Shown in pieces: positions 42,976-56,207 of a stretch of 64,000 bases of DNA (the first letter of the stretch is position 1; each line of letters starts with the position of its first letter). Source of the DNA: an uncultured Clostridiaceae bacterium (lineage in GTDB: Bacteria; Bacillota; Clostridia; TANB77; CAG-508); assembly GCA_947647275.1 (NCBI GenBank), contig CANSJQ010000006.1, forward strand, positions 29,502 through 93,501, in the 5' to 3' direction. The notes under the pieces were generated by a model. The model did not search any database and had not been told where the DNA came from. It worked only from the letters and a program-made list of their open reading frames with translations. The position numbers were made by a program, and so were the translations under genes.

Positions 42976-44884
42976 ATGACAGAAGAATTAAAAGAACAAA
43001 AAGTTACTTCTCAAAGAACACGGAAGAAGTAGAAGAAATTATAATAGAAGTAATACAAGTAAAAGTATAGAAAACAGAGAAAGTAATTCTAAGCCTAAAA
43101 AGGTACAAAGAGTAAAAAGTCAAACAAATAATAAAATAGAGGAAAATGTAGAAGTTAAAAAAACAACAAAAAGAAGAACAACTACTCCAAGAAAGGCAAA
43201 TACAAATAAAAATAAAAAAGAAAAGTTTGAATTTAAAAAATCAAATTTAAAAGTAATAGCACTAGGTGGATTAGAAGAAATAGGTAAAAATATGACTATA
43301 TTCGAATATGAAGATGAAATAGTTATAGTAGATTGTGGTTTAGAATTTCCAACAGATGATATGTTAGGTGTAGACTTAGTAATACCAGATACAACATATT
43401 TAGAGAAAAATAAAGAAAAAATAAAAGGAATTGTAATAACACATGGACACGAAGACCATATAGGTTCAATTGCATATTTCCTACAAAAAGTAAATGTTCC
43501 AATATATGGTACAAAACTTGCAATTGGATTAATAGAAAATAAATTAGAAGAACATCATTTACTAAGAAGTGCTAAATTAAAAGTAGTAAATCCAGGTCAA
43601 ACAATTAACTTAGGAAAAATGAAGGTTGAGCTTATTAGAAGTTGCCATAGTATACCAGATGCAGTTATGCTTGCAATATACACACCAGTAGGAACAGTAC
43701 TTCACACAGGAGACTTCAAAATAGACTATACACCAATAAATAGTGATTCAACAGACTTAGGTAGAATTGCAGAAATAGGGAAAAAAGGAGTATTACTATT
43801 ATTATCAGATAGCACAAATGCAGAAAGAAAAGGTTATACAATGTCTGAAAGAACGGTAGGTGCAGAGTTTGATAAGCTATTTGTAAATTGCACAAAAAGA
43901 ATAGTAGTTGCAACCTTTGCGTCAAATGTGCATAGAATTCAACAAATTGTAAACTCAGCAGTAGAAAATGGAAGAAAAATAGCAGTATGTGGAAGAAGTA
44001 TGATAAATACAATAGAAACAGCTAGAAAACTAGGCTATATGGATGCACCAGAAAACTTATTTATAGATATAGATATGATAAAAAATTATCCAGATGATAA
44101 ATTAGTAATAATAACAACAGGAAGTCAAGGAGAAACAATGTCTGCATTAACTAGAATGGCAGCAGGAGAACATAGAAAAGTAGAAATAACACCAAATGAT
44201 TTAATACTAATATCTGCAACACCAATACCAGGAAATGAAAAGTTAGTTTCAAAAGTAATAGATGACTTAATGCAAATAGGTGCAGAAGTTATATACAATG
44301 ATATACACGTTTCAGGACATGCATGTCAAGAAGAGCAAAAGCTAATATTAGCACTATCGAAACCAAAATATTTCATGCCAGTACATGGGGAATATAGACA
44401 ATTAAAAGCACACAAAGAAACTGCTGAGATGATGGGAGTGCCAGCAGAAAATATATTTATGAGTGTAAATGGTAGAATATTAGAAATAAATCAAAATGAA
44501 GCAAAACTTACAGGAACAGTACCATCAGGTAAAATACTAGTTGATGGACTAGGAGTAGGAGATGTAGGAAGTGTAGTTTTAAGAGATAGACAACACTTAT
44601 CACAAGATGGATTAATAGTAATAGTAATGACAATGGATAACACAACAGGTGAAATAGTAGCAGGACCAGATGTCATAACAAGAGGATTTGTATATATAAA
44701 AGAATCAGAAAACTTAATGGATGATGTAAAAAGGGTAATTCGTGAAGAAGTACAAAAATTAGAAGAGCAAGGAATACGTGATTGGGGAACAATAAAATCA
44801 ACATTAAAAGATCACATAAGAGATTATATATTCCAAAAAACAAAACGTAATCCAATGATACTTCCAATAATTATGTCATTATAG
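42976..44884 (+). CDS. rnj: ribonuclease J, reconstructed by skipping C43021 at an in-frame CGG
   Basis: frame 0 MTEELKEQKVTSQRT-CGG-KK*; +1 from 43022 is open through GRSRRNYNRSN...KSNLKVIALGGLEEIGKNMTIFEYEDEIVIVDCGLEFP to 44884; motif HGHEDH. Confidence 0.93.
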
Positions 44885-45057
44885 CTTAAAAGCAGTAATA
44901 TCAAGAGTTTGTTAATTTGATATTACTGCTTTTTATTATATAGAAAATAAGGAAAATAATAATTTAGAGTTTAAGTATTGAAAAAATAAACATAATGTGT
45001 TATAATATAAATAGTAATTTATTAAAATCAGCATAAAGAAAATTGGAGGTAATCAGT

Positions 45058-45468
45058 ATGAGTACAAACATCAATATTCCCGAAGAAGTAAAGTTGGCTG
45101 TAGAAAAGGCAGAAACAGAGAAGCAGAGAGAACAGTGGTACAACACAGTCCGGGAAGTAGTTGCTGGTAAGCAGGCGGTAGGCAAATATTTTGAAGATCT
45201 CTCCGAAGAGATGGCCGAGCTGATAAGCAACAACAGCGAAGAGATTAAAGTTGTACCGGTTAGGAACAACGCGGATAAGGAAACTGGCTACTATGCGATC
45301 TTTAACCTTTGCGAAATCGAAGGAAGAGAGTGGTCAGACTACATTACCATGGAAGTTCCGGCTGAAAAAAGCAGACTCTTTGCGGGTGCCAACAAGTGGC
45401 ATTTGAAGGAATGGACAAAAACCCCCTGGCTTCACAAACTGGGCGTTAGAAGGATAAACCTTAAGTGA
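45058..45468 (+). CDS. hypothetical protein, markedly GC-richer codon usage, one in-frame CGG
   Basis: 136 aa from ATG 45058, RBS ggaggt. Confidence 0.65.
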   Translation: MSTNINIPEEVKLAVEKAETEKQREQWYNTVREVVAGKQAVGKYFEDLSEEMAELISNNSEEIKVVPVRNNADKETGYYAIFNLCEIEGREWSDYITMEVPAEKSRLFAGANKWHLKEWTKTPWLHKLGVRRINLK

Positions 45469-45649
45469 GCCAGACAGTAAGAAAGGAAAAAAGGTGAGGA
45501 TTAATTAATCCCCACCTTTTTATATGTACAACAAAAAATTCATTATATAATAATTTAGCGTTTAAGTATTGACAAAATCAACATAAAATTATATGATAAC
45601 ATAGAAACTAATAGTATTAATATTCCTATTTTAAATAAAGGAGGAGAGT

Positions 45650-46201
45650 ATGGCAAATTATGATGAGCGGATTCAAAAACTAATAAGTAACGAACAAAAG
45701 AAAATTGAAGCTAGAAACAAAAAAGAAGATTCTGAAAAAAAGGCTGAAATGGAAAGATACTGCAAAAGGTGCGAAGAAATAAGGAAGAAATTTCTAGATT
45801 ATATTATTAATACAATAGAAAATGAAAATACAGACGAAAAAACAGTAAGAAAAATCTGTTTTGAGCAATTATATAGAGATGAGGCAAGTCAAAATTTTTC
45901 TAGTTTCGGAATGTGGGTATTTAAAACAGCAATTGGGATTAAAATAACAATATGTTATGAACAATATGAAAAATTTCCAAGCCAAACGATATATAAAGAA
46001 GATAAAGAAGCAATAGACTTGTTTGGTACAGTAAAAGTAAAAGAAATAGCGAGCAACTGTAATTTAATTCCACATGGTATACTATGGGCCCACGCAAAGA
46101 TGTTAGATGGATTTTTAGAATTAAGATGTTGGGAAACTAGACCTTATGAAAAAAGCCATATAACTGTAGAACCTAATTATGAAATAAAAATATTAAATTA
46201 G
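45650..46201 (+). CDS. hypothetical protein, one in-frame CGG at codon 7
   Basis: 183 aa ORF, RBS aaaggagg; upstream region resembles that of the 45058 gene. Confidence 0.6.
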   Translation: MANYDERIQKLISNEQKKIEARNKKEDSEKKAEMERYCKRCEEIRKKFLDYIINTIENENTDEKTVRKICFEQLYRDEASQNFSSFGMWVFKTAIGIKITICYEQYEKFPSQTIYKEDKEAIDLFGTVKVKEIASNCNLIPHGILWAHAKMLDGFLELRCWETRPYEKSHITVEPNYEIKILN

Positions 46202-46259
46202 AAAAAAATAAAAAAAGCTTGCATTTGCAAGCTTTTTGTGTTATGATATTAAGCGTATA

Positions 46260-46371
46260 AAAAATACACACACTTTAATTAGTTTAAAAAGTGTGCTTGT
46301 GCTAAATAGAGGCAAGTCTTTTTAAATGCTATCAGTTAAAGTGGAGGTAAAACAAAAAGGAGGAATAGAAA
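46260..46371 (+). promoter_or_regulatory. structured 5' leader of rpsB
   Basis: hairpin cacacttt...aaagtgtg and further GU-rich sequence in about 110 nt before rpsB. Confidence 0.35.
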
Positions 46372-47142
46372 ATGGCAGTAGTTGCAATGAAACAATTACT
46401 AGAAGCTGGTGTTCACTTTGGACATCAAACAAGAAGATGGGATCCTAAAATGGCAGAATACATATTCCAAGCAAGAAATGGTATTCACATTATAGATCTA
46501 CAAAAAACATCTAAAAAATTAGATGAAGCATATAGCTTCATGAGAGAACAAGCAGAAGAAGGAAAAACATTCCTTTTCGTAGGAACAAAAAAACAAGCAC
46601 AAGAGTGCATGAAAGAAGCTGCTGAAAAAAGCGGTATGTACTACGTAAATCAAAGATGGTTAGGAGGAATGCTAACAAACTTTGGTACAATAAGAAAAAG
46701 AGTTGAAAGATTAAACGAATTAGAAACAATGCAAGAGGATGGAACTTTTGACATATTACCTAAAAAAGAAGTAATATTACTTAAAAAAGAAATGGAAAAA
46801 CTAGAAAAGAACTTAGGTGGAATTAAAGATATGACTGAAATTCCAGGAGTTATGTTTGTAGTAGATCCTAAAAAAGAAAGAATAGCAATATTAGAAGCTA
46901 AAAAATTAGGAATTCCAGTTGTTGGTTTAATAGATACAAACTGTAATCCAGAAGATTTAGACTATGTAATACCAGGAAATGACGACGCAATACGTGCAGT
47001 AAAATTAATATCTGACGCAATGGCAAACGCTATCATAGAAGGTAGACAAGGTGAATCAATGGAAATGGCAAGCCAAGAAGAAACAGTTGCTACAGAACAA
47101 CCAGAAAGCATGGAAGAAGTAGTAGCAAATGAAGCTGAATAA
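46372..47142 (+). CDS. rpsB: 30S ribosomal protein S2
   Basis: [31 protein letters not shown]. Confidence 0.97.
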   Translation: MAVVAMKQLLEAGVHFGHQTRRWDPKMAEYIFQARNGIHIIDLQKTSKKLDEAYSFMREQAEEGKTFLFVGTKKQAQECMKEAAEKSGMYYVNQRWLGGMLTNFGTIRKRVERLNELETMQEDGTFDILPKKEVILLKKEMEKLEKNLGGIKDMTEIPGVMFVVDPKKERIAILEAKKLGIPVVGLIDTNCNPEDLDYVIPGNDDAIRAVKLISDAMANAIIEGRQGESMEMASQEETVATEQPESMEEVVANEAE

Positions 47143-47393
47143 TAAGTAAAAAATAAAAAGGGTAGAGCCTTTATCTGCTCTATTCTTTTTTAGAAGTTGG
47201 AAGTTGGAAGTTGGAATATAGGATAAATACTTTGGAAAAATTATCAAAAATTCAACATCTAATCTCAGATTTCCAACCTCTAAAAATAAAAGTTAGGAAT
47301 TGGAGTTGAAGTAAGGAGGAATAAACTAAAACCTCAAAAGAAAATACTCTAAAGTCCAATTTCCAACTTCTAATTACAAGGGAGGAATAAAAA

Positions 47394-48278
47394 ATGATTA
47401 CAGCAAATCAAGTAAAAGAGTTAAGAGAAAGAACAGGAGCAGGAATGATGGACTGCAAAAAAGTTTTAACAGAAACTAATGGAGATTCAGAAAAAGCAAT
47501 AGAATTACTACGTGAAAGAGGACTTTCAAAGGCAGCTAAAAAGTCAGGAAGAATAGCAGCAGAAGGGCTAGCAGCAGCATATGTTTCAGAAGATGGGAAA
47601 GTAGGAGCAGTAGTAGAAGTAAATGCTGAAACAGATTTTGTTGCAAAAAATGAAGAATTCAGAAGCTTTGTTGCAGACGTAGCAAAACAAGTAGCTGAAA
47701 AAAATCCAGCAACTGTAGAGGAGTTATTAGAACAAGAATCAATTACAGAAGCGGGAAAAACAGTAAATGAAGTATTAACAAACAAAATAGCAACAATTGG
47801 TGAAAACATGACAATAAGAAGATTCGAAAGATTTGAATCAGCTAATGGAACAGTTGCAAAATACATCCATGGAGATGGAAAAATAGCAGTTTTAGTAGAA
47901 ATGGAAAATGCTTCAGAAGAATTAGCAAAAGATATATGTATGCAAATAGCAGCAGCTAAACCAGAATACTTAGATAGAGAAGCTGTACCACAAGAAAGAG
48001 TAGAAAAAGAAATGGAAATATTAAAAGCTCAAGCTATGAATGAAGGAAAACCAGCAGAAATAGCAGAAAAAATGGTACAAGGAAGAATAGGAAAATTCTA
48101 TGGAGAAATATGCTTAATAGAGCAACCATTTGTAAAAAATCCAGATGAAAAAGTAGCAAAAATGGTAGAAGGTAAAGGTGCTAAAATAGTAAGATTTGCA
48201 AGACTTGAAAAAGGTGAAGGATTAGAGAAAAAAGAAGAAAACTTCGCAGAAGAAGTTGCAAAACAAATAAATGGATAA
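47394..48278 (+). CDS. tsf: elongation factor Ts
   Basis: VKELRERTGAGMMDCKKVLTETNGD. Confidence 0.97.
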   Translation: MITANQVKELRERTGAGMMDCKKVLTETNGDSEKAIELLRERGLSKAAKKSGRIAAEGLAAAYVSEDGKVGAVVEVNAETDFVAKNEEFRSFVADVAKQVAEKNPATVEELLEQESITEAGKTVNEVLTNKIATIGENMTIRRFERFESANGTVAKYIHGDGKIAVLVEMENASEELAKDICMQIAAAKPEYLDREAVPQERVEKEMEILKAQAMNEGKPAEIAEKMVQGRIGKFYGEICLIEQPFVKNPDEKVAKMVEGKGAKIVRFARLEKGEGLEKKEENFAEEVAKQING

Positions 48279-48393
48279 TAACAAATGAGATTTTTGGGGG
48301 CAACCCAAAAATCTCATTTTTCATAAAATGCAAAAACGTTGACAAAATAAGCTAAAAAATGTAGAATATTATAAAAATATGTAGGAGAAAAAC

Positions 48394-48945
48394 ATGTACG
48401 ATAATTGGAAAGAATTAGAACAAAGTATTATAAACTGTAAAAAATGTAAGTTATGTCAAAATAGAACTAATATAGTATTTGGAACTGGAAATCAAAATGC
48501 CGAAGTAATGTTTATAGGTGAAGGCCCAGGAGCAGATGAAGATAGAGAAGGTGAACCTTTTGTAGGAAAAGCAGGTAAACTTATGAATGAGGCATTTAAA
48601 GGTTTAGGAATAGATAGAAAAGAAGTATATATTGCAAATATAGTAAAATGTAGGCCACCACAAAACCGAGTACCAGAACAGGACGAAGCAGAGGTATGCT
48701 TAAACTATTTACGAAATCAAGTAATATTAATTAAGCCTAAAATAATAGTATTATTAGGAAGTACAGCTTTAAAAAATATATTAGGAAAAGAATATGGAAT
48801 AACAAACGCAAGGGGAAAGTGGATAGAAAGAAAAGGTATAATGTACATGCCAACATGGCACCCAGCAGCACTTTTAAGAGATGAAAATAAAAAAATAGAA
48901 TTTTGGAAAGATTTAAAAGAAGTAGTAAACAAATTAGGTAATTAA
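48394..48945 (+). CDS. uracil-DNA glycosylase, family 4/5 type
   Basis: FeS cysteines [34 protein letters not shown]. Confidence 0.93.
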   Translation: MYDNWKELEQSIINCKKCKLCQNRTNIVFGTGNQNAEVMFIGEGPGADEDREGEPFVGKAGKLMNEAFKGLGIDRKEVYIANIVKCRPPQNRVPEQDEAEVCLNYLRNQVILIKPKIIVLLGSTALKNILGKEYGITNARGKWIERKGIMYMPTWHPAALLRDENKKIEFWKDLKEVVNKLGN

Positions 48946-48959
48946 ACCTAATTTATTTA

Positions 48960-49496
48960 CTACTTCTTATTAGTTAATATATTCAAAATAGAAGAGTACA
49001 TTATATCAGCATTATTATTCCAATTATCTACAATATCTTTTGCTTTTTCTCTTGAACCTGCGAATGTTTTAACTTCAAAAATAGTATCATTATTATCAAT
49101 TATTTTACAAGTAACAGTATAATTATCTTCACTTCTAGGTATGTATTCAGCAACAACAGAATGTTTATCTTCAAAAGCTACTAATTCATCCTTAAAATTG
49201 CTATCCACTCTTAACTTTATAATACCTGGAATAATATCTTGAGTAAGACTTAAAGTTTCTTTACCAAAATCGGTTATTTCATATAAAATAGAGTCATCCT
49301 TATTATAACTTATAATATATTTATTTTCTATTAGATCTAATAAAAATTGTTGAAAATAAAAATAGTTCATATCTGTTACAGCAAGTACTAAATTTAAAAG
49401 AGAATCATTTGAAATTGATTTTCCTACTTTATTTAATATATATAAAATTAATACTTTATTTTCTGCTAAAGTTTCACTATCTGATGAAAGTTTCAT
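48960..49496 (-). CDS. DUF4364 family protein
   Basis: ILYILNKVGKSISNDSLLNLVLAVTDMNYFYFQQFLLDLIENKYI. Confidence 0.8.
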   Translation of the reverse strand: MKLSSDSETLAENKVLILYILNKVGKSISNDSLLNLVLAVTDMNYFYFQQFLLDLIENKYIISYNKDDSILYEITDFGKETLSLTQDIIPGIIKLRVDSNFKDELVAFEDKHSVVAEYIPRSEDNYTVTCKIIDNNDTIFEVKTFAGSREKAKDIVDNWNNNADIMYSSILNILTNKK

Positions 49497-49616
49497 TTTT
49501 AATCACTCCATGTGCTAATTTTCAAATATTATAACACATTTTTAAACAAAATACTATCCCTTTTTATATATTAATGCTATAATTATATAAGAATTATAAA
49601 AAAATTAGGAGAATAT

Positions 49617-50270
49617 ATGGAAGATTACTATGAAATATTAGAAGTAAGCAAAAATGCTTCTAAAGAAATTATAGAAAAAGCATATAAAGTTTTAGCAAAA
49701 AAATATCACCCAGACTTACAAGAAGAGAATAATAAGTCAATAGCAGAAGAAAAAATGAAACTTATAAATGAAGCTTATGAAATTTTATCAGATGATATTA
49801 AAAGAAGAGAGTATAATATAGAATTAGAAAAACAAAAAATAAGAACAGAAGAATGTAATATAAATAATTATAATTTTACAAGTGATAAAAATGAAGATTA
49901 TTATGAAGAAGACGAAGAATATTATGAAGATGAAAAAACTTTAACCAAGAAGCAAATAAAAGAACAAAGAAGACAAGAAAGGAAAGCTCAAAGGGAATAT
50001 GAAGAAGAACAAGAACGACAATACAGAAGATATATGAGAAGCTTAGGATATAAGGTAAATGAAAGGTGGACATTTAAAAAATTCATTAGATTAATAAAAA
50101 CAATTGTAGTGGTAACTTTATTTTTACTAATAATATGGATATTACCACCAACTCATAAACTATTAATAGAGGCATATGAACAAAATAGTATAATAAGGGC
50201 AATGGTAGAGGTATTAAAAAATATATTTATAGGAATTGGAAATGCAATAGCATCAATATTTAATAAATAA
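49617..50270 (+). CDS. J-domain membrane protein
   Basis: [31 protein letters not shown] plus C-terminal TM. Confidence 0.88.
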   Translation: MEDYYEILEVSKNASKEIIEKAYKVLAKKYHPDLQEENNKSIAEEKMKLINEAYEILSDDIKRREYNIELEKQKIRTEECNINNYNFTSDKNEDYYEEDEEYYEDEKTLTKKQIKEQRRQERKAQREYEEEQERQYRRYMRSLGYKVNERWTFKKFIRLIKTIVVVTLFLLIIWILPPTHKLLIEAYEQNSIIRAMVEVLKNIFIGIGNAIASIFNK

Positions 50271-50311
50271 CTTTTGTAAAAAAAAGAAATCAGAAATTAC
50301 TGATTTCTTTT

Positions 50312-50500
50312 TTAATGTGCCATTACGACAAAAGAACATAGGTAAATTTTTTCAATTACTGTAATTAAAGGAATACCTTTTTCATACAAAATACCATCAA
50401 AATATTCTTTTTCTTCGGAAGAAGCTAATTGCATTACATACATTTTTCCTTTCTTATTTAAGAAAGTGTAAGCTTCTTGAATTTTTTGTTTTTCTACCAT
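50312..50500 (-). CDS. small hypothetical protein
   Basis: 62 aa ORF, RBS aaaggaggg. Confidence 0.5.
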   Translation of the reverse strand: MVEKQKIQEAYTFLNKKGKMYVMQLASSEEKEYFDGILYEKGIPLITVIEKIYLCSFVVMAH

Positions 50501-50701
50501 AGGTCATCCCTCCTTTATGCGATAAAATGAATTATACATTAATTTCCATAAATTGTAAATAAAAAGATTTAGACAAAAAACGACAAATTTAGAATAATAA
50601 ATATATAGAAAGCTATAAACAATCAATATAATATAAAAAAGTATATCAAATATTGTAATAATATGTAATTTGTGTTAAAATTCTTTTTAAGGAGTGAGAA
50701 T

Positions 50702-51358
50702 ATGAGAATTAGATTTAAACCATGGGCTAGGCCAGAATTAGAAGCAAGTAAATTTTATATAGATAATCCACAAGATTATAAAGGAAAGTGGAAAACTTTA
50801 TATCAAATGAAAGCACCATTTCATATAGAACTAGGATGTGGAAAAGGAAGCTTTATATCACAGTTAGCAGTTAAAAATGAAAATATAAATTATTTAGCAA
50901 TAGACTTAGTAGATGCAATGTTAGGTTTAGCAAAGAGAAATATTGAAAGTATATATAATGAAAGCCATAGAGAAATAGATAATGTGTATTTAACAAGACA
51001 TGATATTGAAAGAATATTATTAATATTAGATAAAAAAGACAAAATAGAAAGAATATATATAAACTTTTGCAATCCATGGCCACGAGGAAAACATCATAAA
51101 AAGAGGTTAACTCATACAAGGCAACTAGAAAAATATAAAGAAATATTAGCAAAAAATGGCGAAATATACTTTAAAACAGATGATGATGGATTATTTAACG
51201 ACAGTTTAATATACTTTAAAGAAGCTGGTTTTGAAATTGTAAGAACAACATTTGACTTAGAAAATGAAGAAAACTTCTGGGAAAATATTGAAACAGAGCA
51301 CGAGAAAATGTTTAAAGAACAAGGAATAAAAATAAAAGCATTAATTGCAAAAAAATAA
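50702..51358 (+). CDS. trmB: tRNA (guanine-N7)-methyltransferase
   Basis: MRIRFKPWARPELEASKFYI, IELGCGKGSFI, NFCNPWPRGKHHKKRL. Confidence 0.95.
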   Translation: MRIRFKPWARPELEASKFYIDNPQDYKGKWKTLYQMKAPFHIELGCGKGSFISQLAVKNENINYLAIDLVDAMLGLAKRNIESIYNESHREIDNVYLTRHDIERILLILDKKDKIERIYINFCNPWPRGKHHKKRLTHTRQLEKYKEILAKNGEIYFKTDDDGLFNDSLIYFKEAGFEIVRTTFDLENEENFWENIETEHEKMFKEQGIKIKALIAKK

Positions 51359-51624
51359 GAAAACAAATAATTTTTAGCTGTAGGGGAGTTTAAATGAATA
51401 CCTAATAGATATAAAACCACTGAGCCTTTTTTAATTATAATAATAACATTCACAAAAAAACGAAAATTACATAAGATATAATATAAACAATATATATTGT
51501 TTTTTATATAGATTAAATGGGGAAAAAGCCAATTAAAAGACTTTTTCTCCATTTTTGTTTGTGTCTCAATTAGGGACAGTCCAAAATTGAGATAAATAGG
51601 TCAATTTTGGGTACGTAGTATGTC

Positions 51625-51948
51625 TTACTTATTTGCGATAACTTTAGCTACTTCATAAATCAATTTTTGTTGTTCAGAAGAGCAAGTAGATAATAGTTTT
51701 GCAAATTCAGCATTTAAATATGAATTAGATTCATCTGATGAACCATTTAAAATTTCCCCTTCAGTTAAGTCTAAAATTTTACAAATTTGACTTAATCTTT
51801 TTATATTAACTTGAGAATTACCTCTCTCAATTCTACTTAAAAATGCTATAGAAACCCCAATTTGTTCAGCAAGACTTTCTTGTGTCATATTTTTTTCTTT
51901 TCTTGCCTTTTTTATTCTTTCACCAATAATAGAATAATCTACTGCCAT
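51625..51948 (-). CDS. XRE-family transcriptional regulator
   Basis: HTH IKKARKEKNMTQESLAEQIGVSIAFLSRIERG. Confidence 0.9.
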   Translation of the reverse strand: MAVDYSIIGERIKKARKEKNMTQESLAEQIGVSIAFLSRIERGNSQVNIKRLSQICKILDLTEGEILNGSSDESNSYLNAEFAKLLSTCSSEQQKLIYEVAKVIANK

Positions 51949-52158
51949 ATAAAAGCCTCCATTTCAATTTAATCTTAAAGAAAATATAGCATTATATAGT
52001 TAAATAGAACAAATAAATACACGAATTACGAATTTAAAGGTAAATAATATATAAAATTATAATTAAAAAATAGTTAAATGAAATAAATATTGACTAGAAA
52101 GTATTATATTGGTAAAATATAATAGTAATAAATATTCATAAAACTAAGGAGAAAAAAT

Positions 52159-53952
52159 ATGATTATAAAAAATAAAAAGAAAATAATTTTAATAACACTA
52201 GTAATATTATTGTTTATAATAGCAATAACATTATTAGTATTAAATCAAACAGGAGTAATAAATACAATTATAGAAAATATTAATAAGGAAGAAATAAAAA
52301 AAGAGATAAGCTATGAAGTATATAAACATGTAAACGGACAAACAGCAATGCTATTAGTAGCAGAAGATACAGAAAATGGAATAGAAAAAATAATATATCC
52401 AAACAATGAAATGGAGATATATTGTAATGGAAAAACAAAAGTAGCATTTGACTACAATACAGATATAACAGGAAAAGAAAGTTTAACATTCAAGCTAGTA
52501 AATACTTTAGGAGAAGAAATAGAGAAAACAATAAAAATAAATGACCAATTTTACTTTGACTTAATAACCTATAATCTTACAAATGAAACAGAAGCACAAA
52601 AAGCGTTAACAGTAAACTATAAAACAGAAAGTACAACAAAGCAATATAAAGTAGGAGATAATTCAGCATGGGTTAATTACGGTGGAACAATTAGATTAGA
52701 CGACTATCAAATAATGGAGACAATAGGTAAAGAAATAAATGTATATTTAAGACAAATAGATAATATGGGGTATGAAATTGTAACGAAATTAAAATACACT
52801 ATAGATGAAGACACAACATATAAACAGGAAGACACAGTAATAGAAGGAGAAAGTATATTAGCATGTGTAGAAAATAATGATTTAACATCAGGTAATTATA
52901 TTTTTAGAGTAACATACACAGAAGAAGGAAATACAATAGATTATCCAGTAGAATTATATAATTATAATGAAAATGCAAATTATATAGCAAATAATATAGC
53001 AGTAATAGCAGGAAGCACATATACAGGAATGGGAAAAATAGGCTCAGAAAAAAGAATGCTTGTATTAAAATATAATGGAGATTTAACAATAAATAGTGGA
53101 GTAACAATAACCCCAACAGGGACAAATGCAAGTATAAACGGGGCAACATATTTATGTACAAAAAAAGGAATGTTCATATATTGTGCAGGAACATTAACTA
53201 ATAATGGAACAATAACAATGACAGCAAAAGGAACAGTAAATCAATCAGGAGAAAATGTATATTTATATAAAAACGAGGACAATACCTATGAATATGTGCC
53301 AGCAGTCGGAGGAGCAGGAGGAGCAACAGTAACTAGTACTGCTGGAAAGAATGGAGCAACAGGGACAGGAAGAAGAACTGGAGGAGGAGGTTCTGGAGGT
53401 GCATATCAGACTTCTGGAGGTGGACCATGGTCTATATCAGGGGCTGGATCTACGGGGACCTCATATTCTGGAGGAGCAGGAGGAGGTAGTGTCTATACTA
53501 ATGGTCACGTTAAGAAGTATGCTGGCAACGGTGGTTCGAATGGAGGACTTGGGGGAAATGCAGCTGCTACATCCTCAGATAATGTTGGTGGTGGTGCAGG
53601 AAACCCAGGAGGAAAAGGGATAGCATCTGGAAAGTCTGGTGAAAAAGGAACAGGAGGACTTCTTATACTATATACAAACGATTTAAATAATAATGGAAGT
53701 ATAACTTCAAATGGAAGTAACGGAGGAGCTGGTTACTGGACTGGAGGAGGTGCCTCTGGAGGAGGAAGCATAAATATATTTTATCGAAACAATATACCAA
53801 AAGGAACAATAACAGCAATTGGTGGAAATGGAGGATACGCAAGTTTGACGAATTCCTATGGAGCACACATAGGAAAAAATGGTGGAAACGGTGGTGCTGG
53901 CTCTACCACAATAGGAAACATCTCTACAGGAACATTTGTAAAAGATAAATAA
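52159..53952 (+). CDS. surface protein with Gly-rich C-terminal region
   Basis: N-terminal TM, then GGGGSGGAYQTSGGG..., NGGNGGAGST repeats. Confidence 0.8.
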   Translation: MIIKNKKKIILITLVILLFIIAITLLVLNQTGVINTIIENINKEEIKKEISYEVYKHVNGQTAMLLVAEDTENGIEKIIYPNNEMEIYCNGKTKVAFDYNTDITGKESLTFKLVNTLGEEIEKTIKINDQFYFDLITYNLTNETEAQKALTVNYKTESTTKQYKVGDNSAWVNYGGTIRLDDYQIMETIGKEINVYLRQIDNMGYEIVTKLKYTIDEDTTYKQEDTVIEGESILACVENNDLTSGNYIFRVTYTEEGNTIDYPVELYNYNENANYIANNIAVIAGSTYTGMGKIGSEKRMLVLKYNGDLTINSGVTITPTGTNASINGATYLCTKKGMFIYCAGTLTNNGTITMTAKGTVNQSGENVYLYKNEDNTYEYVPAVGGAGGATVTSTAGKNGATGTGRRTGGGGSGGAYQTSGGGPWSISGAGSTGTSYSGGAGGGSVYTNGHVKKYAGNGGSNGGLGGNAAATSSDNVGGGAGNPGGKGIASGKSGEKGTGGLLILYTNDLNNNGSITSNGSNGGAGYWTGGGASGGGSINIFYRNNIPKGTITAIGGNGGYASLTNSYGAHIGKNGGNGGAGSTTIGNISTGTFVKDK

Positions 53953-54106
53953 ATAAAAAAGTAGTTTAGAAATATAAAATTTTCTAAACTACTTTCTTAT
54001 AACAATAAAGCTCTAACTATCTTGCTTTTTATACAAAAAATTATTGAATTTTTAACTTAAATATGATAAAATTCTTAAATGTAAAGAAAAGAAAAAGGAA
54101 TGATGA

Positions 54107-55696
<1,590 letters not shown>

Positions 55697-55756
55697 GAAA
55701 ATATAGTAAAGGGCAAATTAAACTTGCCTACAGAAAGTAATAAAGAGGAGAGAAAT

Positions 55757-55927
55757 ATGTCTGATATAAAACATTTAGAATATTGTGTAAAATTAGGAAA
55801 TACATGCCTACAAAATAAGTTAGAACAATTAGAACAAGGTATATATGTAGAAAATGAAAGAAATTACGAAGCTCAAAATTATAATGAGCTTAGTTTTAGA
55901 GAAAGATTAAGAAATTGGAATGCATAA
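55757..55927 (+). CDS. small hypothetical protein
   Basis: MSDIKHLEYCVKLGNTCLQNKLEQLEQGIYVEN..., RBS gaggag. Confidence 0.5.
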   Translation: MSDIKHLEYCVKLGNTCLQNKLEQLEQGIYVENERNYEAQNYNELSFRERLRNWNA

Positions 55928-56207
55928 TATTAGACAAAATGTACCAAAAATTCACACAAAACACACAAATATAATATATAATAAATGCACTAAAGAAATG
56001 GAAGCCTTTAGTGCTATTTTGTATTATAGAAAGTGTGCTATTTTAAGTTACACAGTGGTTTATGTGCTTTAGTTGAAGAAAAGAGATATATATAATGTAA
56101 GAGATGAGGCGTACTATTTAACATGTAAGGTGCAGATCTATTTTTTATATAATAATGTTACTACTAAGGTGACTTAGGTAAAACTAAATAAAGGAGAAAT
56201 TTAGAAT

